From Stentor coeruleus (Eukaryota > Ciliophora > Heterotrichea > Heterotrichida > Stentoridae): a stretch of DNA of 64,000 bases. Below the pieces are notes generated by a model. That model had not been told where the DNA came from. It searched no databases and saw only the letters and a list, made by a program, of their open reading frames with translations. The translations under genes were made by a program, and so were the position numbers. Shown piece by piece: positions 39,948-49,545 of the stretch. The stretch lies in assembly GCA_001970955.1 (NCBI GenBank), contig MPUH01000340.1, positions 1-64,000 of the forward strand, given 5' to 3'. The stretch's first letter is position 1. Each line of letters opens with the position of its first letter.

Positions 39948-40943
39948 TTATGTATTTGTCTAGAGTAAATGAAGTTTATGGAATAAAAGTTTATTATAGC
40001 CGTTTACATAAGGGTTATTGCAAATAGTTTGATGGTAAGGATTAAGTTTGATATATTTTTTATAATGATTTAGTGAGAGTGTTGATTATAAGAAGATCAT
40101 ATTGCAATTTTTTTTTCAAATGATTCTTTTTTTGATGAGGATTTTAGAAATGAGATAAGTTTTTTAATAAATCAAGGTATTTAGATTGTATTAGGAAAAT
40201 AAGAAGGGTTATTTTTGGATGGATTTTAAAGGTAATTTTTTTATAATATTTTGCATGGGAAATAAAATATTAGGATTATAGGTTGGATGTGATATTGAAA
40301 AAATATGAGGATTGAAAGATGGTTTGGGGAGGTTTGATAGAAAATGGTGGATGTGTAGAAATGTGACATTTTTCTGAGTTGGTTAAGGTTTGGAGTTTTG
40401 AAATAGAGATAGGTTTTTTTAGTGAAAGATGGGGATAAAGGGTTAGTGTTTTAGTGTTAGTTTATGGAAAATCTATTTAGTGATATTATAGATTTTAGTT
40501 AGGGATACATTATTAATAATCAAAACACAACTTATCTAGCCAAGTATTTTCAAGTTAATCATAACAATTTTAAATAGCTAAATCATATAATAAAAAATCA
40601 CATATCATCATTAACCAAAATATAATATCACACAAAAAGCACATTATCTATCAATAAAATACTTGAATTATAATCCTAAATTATCATAATATTCAACTTA
40701 AAAATCCTTATTCCAAACCTTATCACATAAAATAAACTCATATAAAAAACTATATTTCCATTCTAGTATATTTTTTCTCAAAAAAATCTTATAATACTAA
40801 TCTACATTCACATGATAAAATCTTTATCTAAATACTAAAAGATAATAATAGTCAATACTTTAATAGATAATTCCTTTGCATACCTCTAAATCTTTATCTA
40901 TCATAAGGTAAAAAATTAAATAACGATTGGATTAAATTAAATA
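39948..40943. other. 1-kb divergent intergenic region
   Basis: A clear example of the flank asymmetry: 39960-40500 is nearly C-free and G/T-rich on the + strand, and 40520-40900 is nearly G-free and A/C-rich. The switch is around 40510. No coding signal. Confidence 0.65.
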
Positions 40944-42170
40944 ATGTCAGACTCTGAAAACCTTGCTGAAAGACCATCAGACCTTCCTGAAGAAGAAGGT
41001 AGTGCAGAAGCAGCTAATGAAAGTGCTGAAAATGTTGTTGAGGAAACTGAAAATCCTCCACAAGATCATGAAAATATTAAAGGCCAAGAGGAAAACTTTA
41101 AAGGATTTGCTAGTCCTCCAGATAGTAGCCCTGAAAAAGCTATATCACCAGAAGACCCTGAGGTACAAGCGAGCACTATAAAGCAATACCAGCAAACACT
41201 TCAAGATCTTAAGGAAGAAATATCAAGGCTGACTAAAAAACTCGACCAAAAAACCAAAGAAGCTCATTCTGAACCCAGCGAGGAGGAACTCTTTAAGTTA
41301 AAATGTATGTGCAAATACGCGAAACAAGAAGTAAACGAGCTGAAGTCCAAACTTGAAAACATACAGCAAACAGTATCACGAACCGAAGAAAATGTTGATA
41401 GTCTAAGAAACAACTCTTTAGACCACGAATCATCCATAGAGAAAATCGAAGATTTAAACAAGAAACTTAAAGACCTTGAAGAAGAATATCAAGAATTAGC
41501 CAAGTCGAGTAATGAAATCAACATTGCTGACTTAGACAAAATCCTTGTCCCAGAAGCAAATCTAAAACTAGTCAACGAGTTTTTTGTCAATGTTCAAAAA
41601 AGATTAGGTCAACTAGAAGCAGAAAACTCAGCTTTATCAGCAACTCTAAAGAAAAACACTTTAGAAACTAATAAACTTAAAGAAAAATGCGATAAAGCTT
41701 CAAGTAGATATCGAAGTAACGATGAACTTAAAAATAAACTTAGAGAATTAGAAGAAAATTATATGAAATATACAATGATAGAAGAAAAACTTAATCAAGA
41801 TTTAAAAGTTGCTGAAGAAGAATTTGCTATACATCATCATAGACCTGAAAATAAACATGATACAAGCTCAGCACAAAAAATGCTTGATGATTTAGAAGCT
41901 ATGGCTAAGAAAGATAAAGAAGATATTGAACAACTTGAATTTCAATTACAAGAAAAAAGGAATTTACTTAGAGCTGCAAGAGCTTATGGGCTACAAAGGA
42001 GTAAAACTTCGAATAAATTGAGATCGGATATGGAGTTGCTAGGGTTAGTGTTGGTAGAAAAGGATCAGATGATTAGTAAACTTAGGAAAGAAATTGATGA
42101 GATTAAGCTTAAACAGATGCAAGTCGACTTAGAGATTAAAAATCTTAATGAGAAGAAAAAACAACTTTAA
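40944..42170 (+). CDS. Long coiled-coil protein, 408 aa
   Basis: An acidic, disordered N-terminus (about 1-75, rich in Glu, Ser and Pro) is followed by an almost continuous coiled coil from about 78 to the end (for example LKEEISRLTKKLDQKTK, KLKDLEEEYQELAKSS, KMLDDLEAMAKKDKEDIEQL). No catalytic domain. This is the make-up of structural proteins of cilia, basal bodies or the cortex. The gene family is not identifiable by eye. Confidence 0.8.
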   Translation: MSDSENLAERPSDLPEEEGSAEAANESAENVVEETENPPQDHENIKGQEENFKGFASPPDSSPEKAISPEDPEVQASTIKQYQQTLQDLKEEISRLTKKLDQKTKEAHSEPSEEELFKLKCMCKYAKQEVNELKSKLENIQQTVSRTEENVDSLRNNSLDHESSIEKIEDLNKKLKDLEEEYQELAKSSNEINIADLDKILVPEANLKLVNEFFVNVQKRLGQLEAENSALSATLKKNTLETNKLKEKCDKASSRYRSNDELKNKLRELEENYMKYTMIEEKLNQDLKVAEEEFAIHHHRPENKHDTSSAQKMLDDLEAMAKKDKEDIEQLEFQLQEKRNLLRAARAYGLQRSKTSNKLRSDMELLGLVLVEKDQMISKLRKEIDEIKLKQMQVDLEIKNLNEKKKQL

Positions 42171-43126
42171 GGTAATTCTTATTGAATATGGTCGCAATAG
42201 GGGTTTTTATGTATAAGTATAAGATTTTTACAAATAAAAATAAGGTATTTTGATGGAAGGATATGCAGAGAGGAACAGAAAAGATTTTGATTTTTTGAGG
42301 TTGAAAAGATAAATTTGGATTTTTAAGTTTATATGCAAGGATGAATTTTAGTTTCAGGGAGATTTTTTGTTTGTGCCAAATTTTGAGAGTTTTTTAAAGG
42401 TTAAGAAGTGTTTAATTTTAAAATAATTATAGCAAAACTAAAAACTTAAGACTTAAACTATAATAATATTTCCATTTTATTCATTACCCAATATTGACTC
42501 TTATCAGATTTTTCAACCCAAAAAAATAATTTTCTCTTATAAAGCCTTTCTATTATAGAAATCCACCTGAGGCTATATAGCCAATAACCAATATTTATAA
42601 TAAAAACATCATATTAAACATAATAATTCAAATTATGACTATTAACTTTTCTAGTACTCATACAATTATATTCATTTAAATATTTTTCCTCATATGGATT
42701 AAAAATTAATTTTCCTCTCTGATCTTTTTAATCAATATCTACCTTAGCCTATAATTTAATATTAAAAATATAACCAAACTTGAATATATTTTATTATAAA
42801 AGCCTTCCTTACGCTTCTTTTTATTCTGATAAATTCAATAAGAATCTCTAGGCAATAATAGTTTTTCTAAGTGGCAAAATTTATACATTTAATGATATGA
42901 AGAATATGATGTTCTTTTATATTCCCATATATTTTTATACCTTTTTACGATTTCTGTTGAACTAACCTAGCATCTCGTTTCTATGATTAGAAGTTTTTGA
43001 GTTTAGTTTAATTAAAACCTTCTATAAGTGATAAAATTAAAATTAGGGACACTTTTCAAACTGAAGTGCTCTAATTATAGAATTTAAATCTGATAAAAAT
43101 AATTAAGTAGCTTTTGATTTATAATA
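42171..43126. other. Intergenic between tandem genes
   Basis: 42180-42410 is C-poor and G-rich (3' flank). 42420-42830 is G-poor. The last 200 bp are mixed. A perfect 12-bp palindrome GGCTATATAGCC lies at 42571-42582. No coding signal. Confidence 0.55.
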
Positions 43127-44065
43127 ATGTCAGAAGAGCCAAAGAAAAGATCCAAAAGGGGAAGGCCTGCAAAAAACCCCGAAAAGAAACAGAAAGTCCG
43201 TTCAAACTCAATAAGTAGTTCAGGCATGCCAGAAATCGACTATAAGCAAGATAAATCCAAATATCATAATCGTCTCCTTGAAAACTACGACGAACAATAT
43301 ACAAATTTCCTCAGAGACGGTATTTCACAGCAAAGCCAGCATCTAATAAGGAAAATCATCCATAGTCCATTTGTCCCAGAAAGTGCAAAATCTCAACCAT
43401 TACTAATGATTTTCAATAGCATAACAACAGAGCTTATGATGAACGAGCTTGAAATTGTTGTCTTAAGCATTTACTTAGAAAAATTTGTATGGCAAGATGA
43501 GTCAATTTCTCTAATGACTTTATTAAAATATGCTGCTTATGCTGTGAAATTATACTTATGTGAAGAAATGAGTCATATTAATGCTCATCTCTCCAATACC
43601 CAGCCAGGTTTCATAGAAGATTTCAATCTTTGGCAAGATAAACATAAAGTTTACATGAGCGTAAATCCAAAAGATTTAAATGATAAATTTAAAGAACTTA
43701 GTAAGGCTGTATCATTACCTGGGGATACAAAAATTATGGACTATAATTATTATGTTGATGAGATACTTCAAATCACCCCTAATTTGTTAGGTGAAAAACA
43801 CCCAATTGAAGAGTTGACAAAGGATCCAGAGATTATGTCTTTATATGCAGCGTATAAAAATAACAATAAGATTGTCACGAAGGATAGTGATGAAACACAT
43901 TTACCTGTTTTAGAAAAATTGGATTCTGTGTTAAGTGGCTTGCATGAACCTGAAAAACCTGTTGGTGGAATTCATACTGCTAGTAGTACGATTTTGAAAA
44001 AGATTGAGTCTTTGTGTGAAGCGTACTTAAGCAATAATGATGAGGTCAAAGATGAAGATGATTAG
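43127..44065 (+). CDS. AT-hook-containing protein of unknown function, 312 aa
   Basis: The N-terminus contains KKRSKRGRPAKNPEKKQK, an AT-hook (RGRP core) within a nuclear-localisation-like basic cluster. The rest (about 45-300) is a compact, mostly helical region without a domain I recognise, and the C-terminus is acidic (NNDEVKDEDD). An AT-hook with an acidic tail suggests a chromatin-bound nuclear protein (inference). Confidence 0.75.
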   Translation: MSEEPKKRSKRGRPAKNPEKKQKVRSNSISSSGMPEIDYKQDKSKYHNRLLENYDEQYTNFLRDGISQQSQHLIRKIIHSPFVPESAKSQPLLMIFNSITTELMMNELEIVVLSIYLEKFVWQDESISLMTLLKYAAYAVKLYLCEEMSHINAHLSNTQPGFIEDFNLWQDKHKVYMSVNPKDLNDKFKELSKAVSLPGDTKIMDYNYYVDEILQITPNLLGEKHPIEELTKDPEIMSLYAAYKNNNKIVTKDSDETHLPVLEKLDSVLSGLHEPEKPVGGIHTASSTILKKIESLCEAYLSNNDEVKDEDD

Positions 44066-44525
44066 ATAATTAGTTTTTTTTTATTGGAAAAGATTTTTGA
44101 GTTGGATGAGGTTGGGAAATTATAAGTAGGATGAGAAGTTAGATTATGATTAAATGAGATAGTTGTGTATATAAATTTATATTGTTTAAAAGTTTGGGTA
44201 AAAGAAATTTGAAATGCAAAAACTTTTTAAAGTTTGGGGTTTTAATGGAAACTTCTTTATTAGAGATTTTTTAGTAATCTAAACAACCAAAATTTTCTAT
44301 AGAAAAAGAATTAGAGTTTATATGTCAGAGATATAAACCAAGTTGTGGGAATGTAAATTTAGATAAAAATTTTAAGTAATTATTATATTTATTAATAATA
44401 CCTATAATCAGTCCAAACTAATATCTATAAAGATTTAAAATATACTTTATTATTTTCTAGCGCACCTCAAGTTTTTAGCATCAAAAATTTAATTATTTAC
44501 TTGAAATTCCTAGTTTTTTTAATTA
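44066..44525. other. Intergenic, convergent genes
   Basis: C-poor, G/T-rich left half (44070-44330) and G-poor right half (44360-44520). No coding signal. Confidence 0.6.
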
Positions 44526-45170
44526 TTAGCAGCATTTTTGCTTTTTTTTAGAACTTTTTAATAACTTCATAGTATGATTGTTATTACTCAAAGTAATACT
44601 TTTATCTTTTTTTAATGATGAAGCATTCACCAGCATATTAAAAAGTTTTTCAAACAATATTTCAACATTACAACCATTTAACGCTGACCCTTTAACTACA
44701 GGTATAATTTTTCCATCTGCGAATGCTTCAATCATTGCTATATTTTTATGGTTTTCACAGGAGTCAAGATCAATTTTGTTTATAAAAATTATTATTGGCA
44801 AATAAACATCTCTTATAGAGCTTTTTATAATGATTTTTTTAGCGTTTTGATTGATTATATCATACCATGTTTCAACAGATTTTACAGGATTTGATGAATT
44901 TATGTCGCATGCTATTATAAAAGCATCAGCTAGCTTGCAATTATTTATTAAGTTTAATGAGGATCTTGGATTACCCCCAGCATCCCAGATATTGAGTCGA
45001 TATATTTTATTATGTGATTGAATCATTTTACAAAAAGAACTTAAACCAATTGTGGGCTCTTGGGCTTGAGGAAAACTATTAGTTATGTATCTGCTGACTA
45101 TACTAGTTTTACCTGAGCCAGAATCTCCGATTATTGTTACATGAAAGTTAATGATATCTGTTTCACTCAT
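44526..45170 (-). CDS. Divergent Rab-like small GTPase
   Basis: 214 residues. The P-loop GDSGSGKTS (15-23), a switch I Thr in EPTIGLS (about 40) and the guanine motif NKID are present. The C-terminal KKQKCC predicts geranylgeranylation. Switch II reads WDAGGN in place of WDTAGQ, so the catalytic Gln is Asn at residue 67; GTP hydrolysis may be slow. The SAK motif is replaced by GSA. A long insert with an NHTMKLLKSSKKK tail precedes the CC. It lies 69 bp downstream of the coiled-coil gene on the same strand. Confidence 0.85.
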   Translation of the reverse strand: MSETDIINFHVTIIGDSGSGKTSIVSRYITNSFPQAQEPTIGLSSFCKMIQSHNKIYRLNIWDAGGNPRSSLNLINNCKLADAFIIACDINSSNPVKSVETWYDIINQNAKKIIIKSSIRDVYLPIIIFINKIDLDSCENHKNIAMIEAFADGKIIPVVKGSALNGCNVEILFEKLFNMLVNASSLKKDKSITLSNNNHTMKLLKSSKKKQKCC

Positions 45171-45239
45171 TTATATTTTTATATTAGTTATTAGGATAGA
45201 GTAAATTATTTTGAAGATAATAATAGTATAAAGATTATA

Positions 45240-46721
45240 TTAATTTTTAATCTTATTCATTTGTTCCATAAGCTTATCTCTAAGTTTTAACATTTCAACC
45301 TTTTCTTTTTCAAAAGCCTCACGCTCGCTGTCTAGTTCATTTTTCTGCTCGGTAAGTTTAGACAAAGCCTTATTCACAACTTCTATCAGATCTTTTGATC
45401 CAGGAATTTTCATCCACGTTTCTTGTAATTGAGTTTCTCTTTGTGTCAATTCTCTTTCTCTTTTATTAAGCATTTCTTTTCTAAAATCTAATAACTGTTT
45501 TTCTTCTGTTAATTTTTGACTAGACAATTGTTTATTAGGTATTGGTATAGATATTGATACATTAGTAATTGGTATACTATCATTAAGTAAAACTCTTCTT
45601 GAAGTTTCATTAATTGGATTCTGTTGGGGCTTTTCAGTTTCGTCTGGGACCTTTCCTCCAGATTTTTTCGTGAATTTTTCCAATTGTTGCTTACGTTTAT
45701 TTTCCTCATAATTAACTTCTTTTTCCATAGTTTTCATCATATGATTTATCAATCTCGATGATCTGCTTGATTGAAATAAAGCTATTTGCCCTCTGATTGT
45801 TGCGATTTTATTTTTGATTTGGTCAATTTTCATAACAAGTTTCGAATGTTCAGCTGGGTCTATTATTGAACTAAGAGAAGCTTCAAGGTCTTTAAGTTCA
45901 TTTTGTAAGTTTGTTAAAGATTTTTGTCTACTTGAAGGGGTTTCTGGGGCATTTGGTGGTGGGGCTCCCTGATGAGTAGTAAGTAATTCTGGTTTGTTAT
46001 GAGAAAAGTCATTTTTTGTAGAGGCAGTTGGGGGCTTTTCTATTTTGAAAGTTGATTTTATTGGGGATTTCGACATATAATCTACTGGGTTTGTTTTATT
46101 TACTTCCCAATCTTGCTTCATTTTTTCAAAATTCTGCCATGATGCGCGTAACTCTTTTTCTTTTTGGTCAATCCACTTTTCTCTTACTTTTAAGCTTTCT
46201 TGAACTTTTTGGATGCTTTGGTTTTTAGCATGATAGACTTCGTTTAATTTATCTAATTGAGCTAGTTTTTCTTCGAAATTGCGTTTTTCAGCTTCTAAAG
46301 ATGGGTTTTTACGTAGGTTTAAAGTATAGTCACTGCGGGAAATCGGCTGACGGGATCTAAGTTCCATGTTTTCTTTTTCTAGTTTGATAACATAAGCATC
46401 GTTTTCAACCGATGATTTTGTATTTTCACGACGAAATTGTTCTGACCAGAAGTCTTCATTGATCATTTGTATTCTATCAAGGTTTACAAGTATTTCTTCA
46501 AATTTGTTTTCTAGTTCTATAGAAATAGGCATTTCAATACTTTTATCTTGTTCTTCTTCATCTAGCCAAGATGGGTGGGTAAATGAGAGCTGTGAAGGAT
46601 TTCTTGGGGTTTGGGAAGATAGTTCGATTCCTTGCATTAAACGCTGAACAGCAAAGTTCAGCCTATCAATTTGCTCTTCTATATCTTCTTCAGGGGACTG
46701 TATTCTCAAATTTTTAATCAT
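45240..46721 (-). CDS. Coiled-coil protein of unknown function, 493 aa
   Basis: The open frame extends two codons upstream to a TTG, so the ATG at 46721 (MIKNLRIQSPEED) is taken as the start. Coiled coils lie at about 70-215 (KFEEILVNLDRI, EKRNFEEKLAQLDKLNE) and 400-490 (KEMLNKRERELTQRETQLQ), separated by a Pro/Ser-rich linker and a short helix (about 275-335). No known domain. The heptad blocks around a flexible centre suggest a structural scaffold. Confidence 0.8.
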   Translation of the reverse strand: MIKNLRIQSPEEDIEEQIDRLNFAVQRLMQGIELSSQTPRNPSQLSFTHPSWLDEEEQDKSIEMPISIELENKFEEILVNLDRIQMINEDFWSEQFRRENTKSSVENDAYVIKLEKENMELRSRQPISRSDYTLNLRKNPSLEAEKRNFEEKLAQLDKLNEVYHAKNQSIQKVQESLKVREKWIDQKEKELRASWQNFEKMKQDWEVNKTNPVDYMSKSPIKSTFKIEKPPTASTKNDFSHNKPELLTTHQGAPPPNAPETPSSRQKSLTNLQNELKDLEASLSSIIDPAEHSKLVMKIDQIKNKIATIRGQIALFQSSRSSRLINHMMKTMEKEVNYEENKRKQQLEKFTKKSGGKVPDETEKPQQNPINETSRRVLLNDSIPITNVSISIPIPNKQLSSQKLTEEKQLLDFRKEMLNKRERELTQRETQLQETWMKIPGSKDLIEVVNKALSKLTEQKNELDSEREAFEKEKVEMLKLRDKLMEQMNKIKN

Positions 46722-47076
46722 TTTCAAATTATATATTTGTATTAGAAGTGGAATATAAGAGAAATATTACAATTATTACTGGTTTTGAAAATATACTTAT
46801 ATGATAGGGTTAAATATTTTTTTGTCTATAATCAAAAACTGTTTATTTGAATATTTTACTTTTACACTAAGNGTTAAATATTTTTTTGTCTATAATCAAA
46901 AACATACTGAATTTCATATAAAATGATCATCATAACTAATATTCAATCATAAAAATCCAATAATAAAACTACCCACATCTCACTTTATCCTAAAAACCTG
47001 ATCTTCTAACTCATACAAAAAAAAATCCTCTCAACCTATCTTAAAATTCATAAAAAATCCTTATATATCATTATAA
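46722..47076. other. Intergenic with an N-joined duplication
   Basis: 31 bp at 46809-46839 recur exactly at 46873-46903, directly after the N at 46872; 32 bp of other sequence sit between the first copy and the N. Probably an assembly join. The right part (46910-47060) is G-poor. No coding signal. Confidence 0.75.
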
Positions 47077-48534
47077 CTATCTATCAGAAACTCTAACATT
47101 TTTCAATATTGTCGTAAACTCCTCTAAGTCAATTTCTCCATCCCCATTTATATCCACCTGTTTAATAATTTCTTGAAACAACACCTCATCCTCCCCAGCC
47201 GATTGTAATACCGATTTCAACTCATCAATAGATATCTTCCCATTAGCATCCTTATCAAAAAGATTAAAAGCAGTTTGTAAATATTCTTCAGATGAAATTT
47301 TCTTAACATCAACCGCAGCTTTAAGAAACTCATTATAATCAATAAACCCATTATGATCAGTATCAACAGCAGCCATTATTCTATCGACCATATCTTCAGC
47401 ATCTTTTTGTGAAGCAAATTTTCTATATCCTTTAATAAGTTCTTGTCGACTTAGTTTACCATCACCATTTTCATCAAGTTCTTTAAAAATATCCCTTGCT
47501 TCTTTTATTTCTTTTGTAGACATCAATTGGGTTATTATAAAAAGTTTAGCTGCTTCTTGAAGTTTATTTTGGGCGTTGAACTCTTCAAGGTTTTTAAGGA
47601 CGGTTTTCATTGTCGCTTGGTCCCGTTTATCTTTTTTTAACATAGACACAATCCATTTATGCTTAAGAGCTTTTTCAGCTGAAATCCTAGAGCTTTGAGG
47701 TACGAGGATTTTTTTAATAAGGTCTTTAGCATCAGATGATATGTTTTCCCAACCATACCCATCAAGAATATATGAACAATTTTTAATCATTTCATATACC
47801 TCATTTTTTGTAGAACCTTGAAACGGCGGAAAACCACATAGTAATATATACATAAGTACCCCAGCGCTCCATACATCACATTTTTCATTATATCTTTCAT
47901 TTATAACCTCAGGGGCAATATAAGAAGGTGTACCTATCATTCCTTGTACATCATCTTCTTCTATTATAGTGGCAATTCCAAAGTCAATAAGTTTTATATT
48001 AAAAAGATCATCCTTTTCTTCTAATAATAAATTCTCAGGCTTGATATCCCTATGGACAACTCTTATACTATGTAAATATGCAATACATGAAAACACTTGG
48101 CGGATTATATGCGCCGCTTGGTATTCATTAAAATTCTTGTGTTTTATGATTTCATCGAATAACTCACCTCCTTTACAGTGCTCCATGACTATATAAAAAT
48201 TGTTTTCGTCTTCAAAAAACTCAAAAACCCTTATGATATTAGGGTGGTCTAAGAGTTTTAGAATTTCTATCTCTTTAATAAACTGGTTTTTGGCTGATTC
48301 AGACTCCAAAAGCTGCTTTGCTATAATTTTTACTGCACGATTTGCTTTATTTTGTCGATGAGTACAGAACCTTACTTCAGCGTAAGCTCCGGAGCCTAGT
48401 TTTTTGCCGATATTGTACACTTCAACAAAGTCGTTGTCATTGATTTTTACAAATGTTCCTGGAAGGATAACAAGAGTTTTAGCTTTGCTGAGAATTACTT
48501 GAGGTTTTTTTTTCCGACTTACAGCACAACCCAT
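47077..48534 (-). CDS. Calcium-dependent protein kinase (CDPK)
   Basis: 485 residues. N-terminal MGCAVSRKKK predicts myristoylation plus palmitoylation. The kinase domain (about 38-300) has GSGAYAEV, catalytic Lys69 (RAVKII), HRDIKPENLLL, DFGIA and GTPSYIAPEV. A junction region follows, then four EF-hands with complete loops: DENGDGKLSRQE, DTDHNGFIDYNE, DKDANGKISIDE and DINGDGEIDLEE (about 350, 385, 425, 460). This is the complete plant/alveolate CDPK plan, so calcium should activate it directly. Its upstream region overlaps a decayed kinesin copy on the opposite strand. Confidence 0.97.
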   Translation of the reverse strand: MGCAVSRKKKPQVILSKAKTLVILPGTFVKINDNDFVEVYNIGKKLGSGAYAEVRFCTHRQNKANRAVKIIAKQLLESESAKNQFIKEIEILKLLDHPNIIRVFEFFEDENNFYIVMEHCKGGELFDEIIKHKNFNEYQAAHIIRQVFSCIAYLHSIRVVHRDIKPENLLLEEKDDLFNIKLIDFGIATIIEEDDVQGMIGTPSYIAPEVINERYNEKCDVWSAGVLMYILLCGFPPFQGSTKNEVYEMIKNCSYILDGYGWENISSDAKDLIKKILVPQSSRISAEKALKHKWIVSMLKKDKRDQATMKTVLKNLEEFNAQNKLQEAAKLFIITQLMSTKEIKEARDIFKELDENGDGKLSRQELIKGYRKFASQKDAEDMVDRIMAAVDTDHNGFIDYNEFLKAAVDVKKISSEEYLQTAFNLFDKDANGKISIDELKSVLQSAGEDEVLFQEIIKQVDINGDGEIDLEEFTTILKNVRVSDR

Positions 48535-48589
48535 GAATAATTATGGAAAATCAGGCTAATATAATGTGTTATTTTTGTTTTGCCCTTTG

Positions 48590-49459
48590 AGGTAGAAGAA
48601 ATTTCAGATCTTGAATTGAATTTTATAAATAGCAGAAAGTTGAGGTTAAAGCTCGATATGCAATTTGAGTTCATGAAGTTTGTTTTTGATAAAGCGTTTT
48701 CCTTAATAAGTAACCAAAAAAGAATATATGAAATAGATACGAAGACAATTGTCAATGCTATACTACAAGGTTTGAATGGGAGAATTATAGCTTACCAATA
48801 GACCTCATCCTGAAAAAATTCAAAATGACCAGGTTCAAATATTGAAGACCCTCTGACCAAATGATGTAATCATATGTATGGTAACAACAGTTTTCGACAA
48901 AATCTCTGGAATAGATAACTGGAGAGAGTCTTTAGTAAAAGTACCCTACTGTGAAATCTACTTTGAAAAAATCAAAGACCTTCTTAATATCAATAAAATA
49001 AATCTTAAAAATTATGAAGTTGAGGAAAATAATCTTTGATACAGCAAAAGAAAAGTATGAAAGCTTAGAAAACACTTTGATTTTAAAAGAAAAAAGCCAA
49101 AACAAAAATATGATCTATTATAATTAAGCCTAGTGTATAAGTAAAATATATATTTAATATGAACTTTTAAATAAAAGTAAAATGAAAAAGCGACTTAGAA
49201 AGTTAGCATGAAAGCGCTGAAAAGGAAAAATACAAGATTAGCAGAGCAAAACTATAATTTATTAGAAGAAAAAAAAAAGATTAATGAAAAAGCTACCCTA
49301 TACGAATCGAAAATTAAAATTCTTGAAAATCAAAAATATCAATATCCAAACCTATCTCCAGAAATTCAATAAAAATTCTAGAACCAGTCATTCTACCAGC
49401 ATACAAAATTAAAAAAAACATAAGAGATGGTTATCCTTAAAATTCAGAATCAGAATAAT
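48590..49459 (+). pseudogene. Decayed kinesin-1 heavy chain copy
   Basis: Fragments in order match a conventional kinesin: a FVFDKAFS...NQKRIYEIDTKTIVNAILQGLNGRIIAY piece, a P-loop remnant reading QTSS-K, a PGSNIEDPLTK piece, FDKISGIDNWRES and PYCEIYFEKIKDLLN. Most of the motor core is then missing. Next come coiled-coil remnants (RKNTRLAEQNYNLLEEKK) and a tail-like KIKKNIRDG near 49410 that resembles the KIVKPIRGG autoinhibitory motif. Several in-frame stops (including TAG and TGA) and a large deletion make it non-functional. It is the host's own gene family, not a mobile element. Confidence 0.87.
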
Positions 49460-49545
49460 TTTGTTTAGTTTAATCTTATCTTTATTATTTATTATATAAT
49501 AAACACCATCTTTAATCTCCTTATAATTTTAAAGGATAAAATGAA

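Noticed and set aside
42571-42582. Perfect 12-bp palindrome GGCTATATAGCC
   Set aside because: A single short palindrome in AT-rich DNA is expected by chance; no partner site was found.
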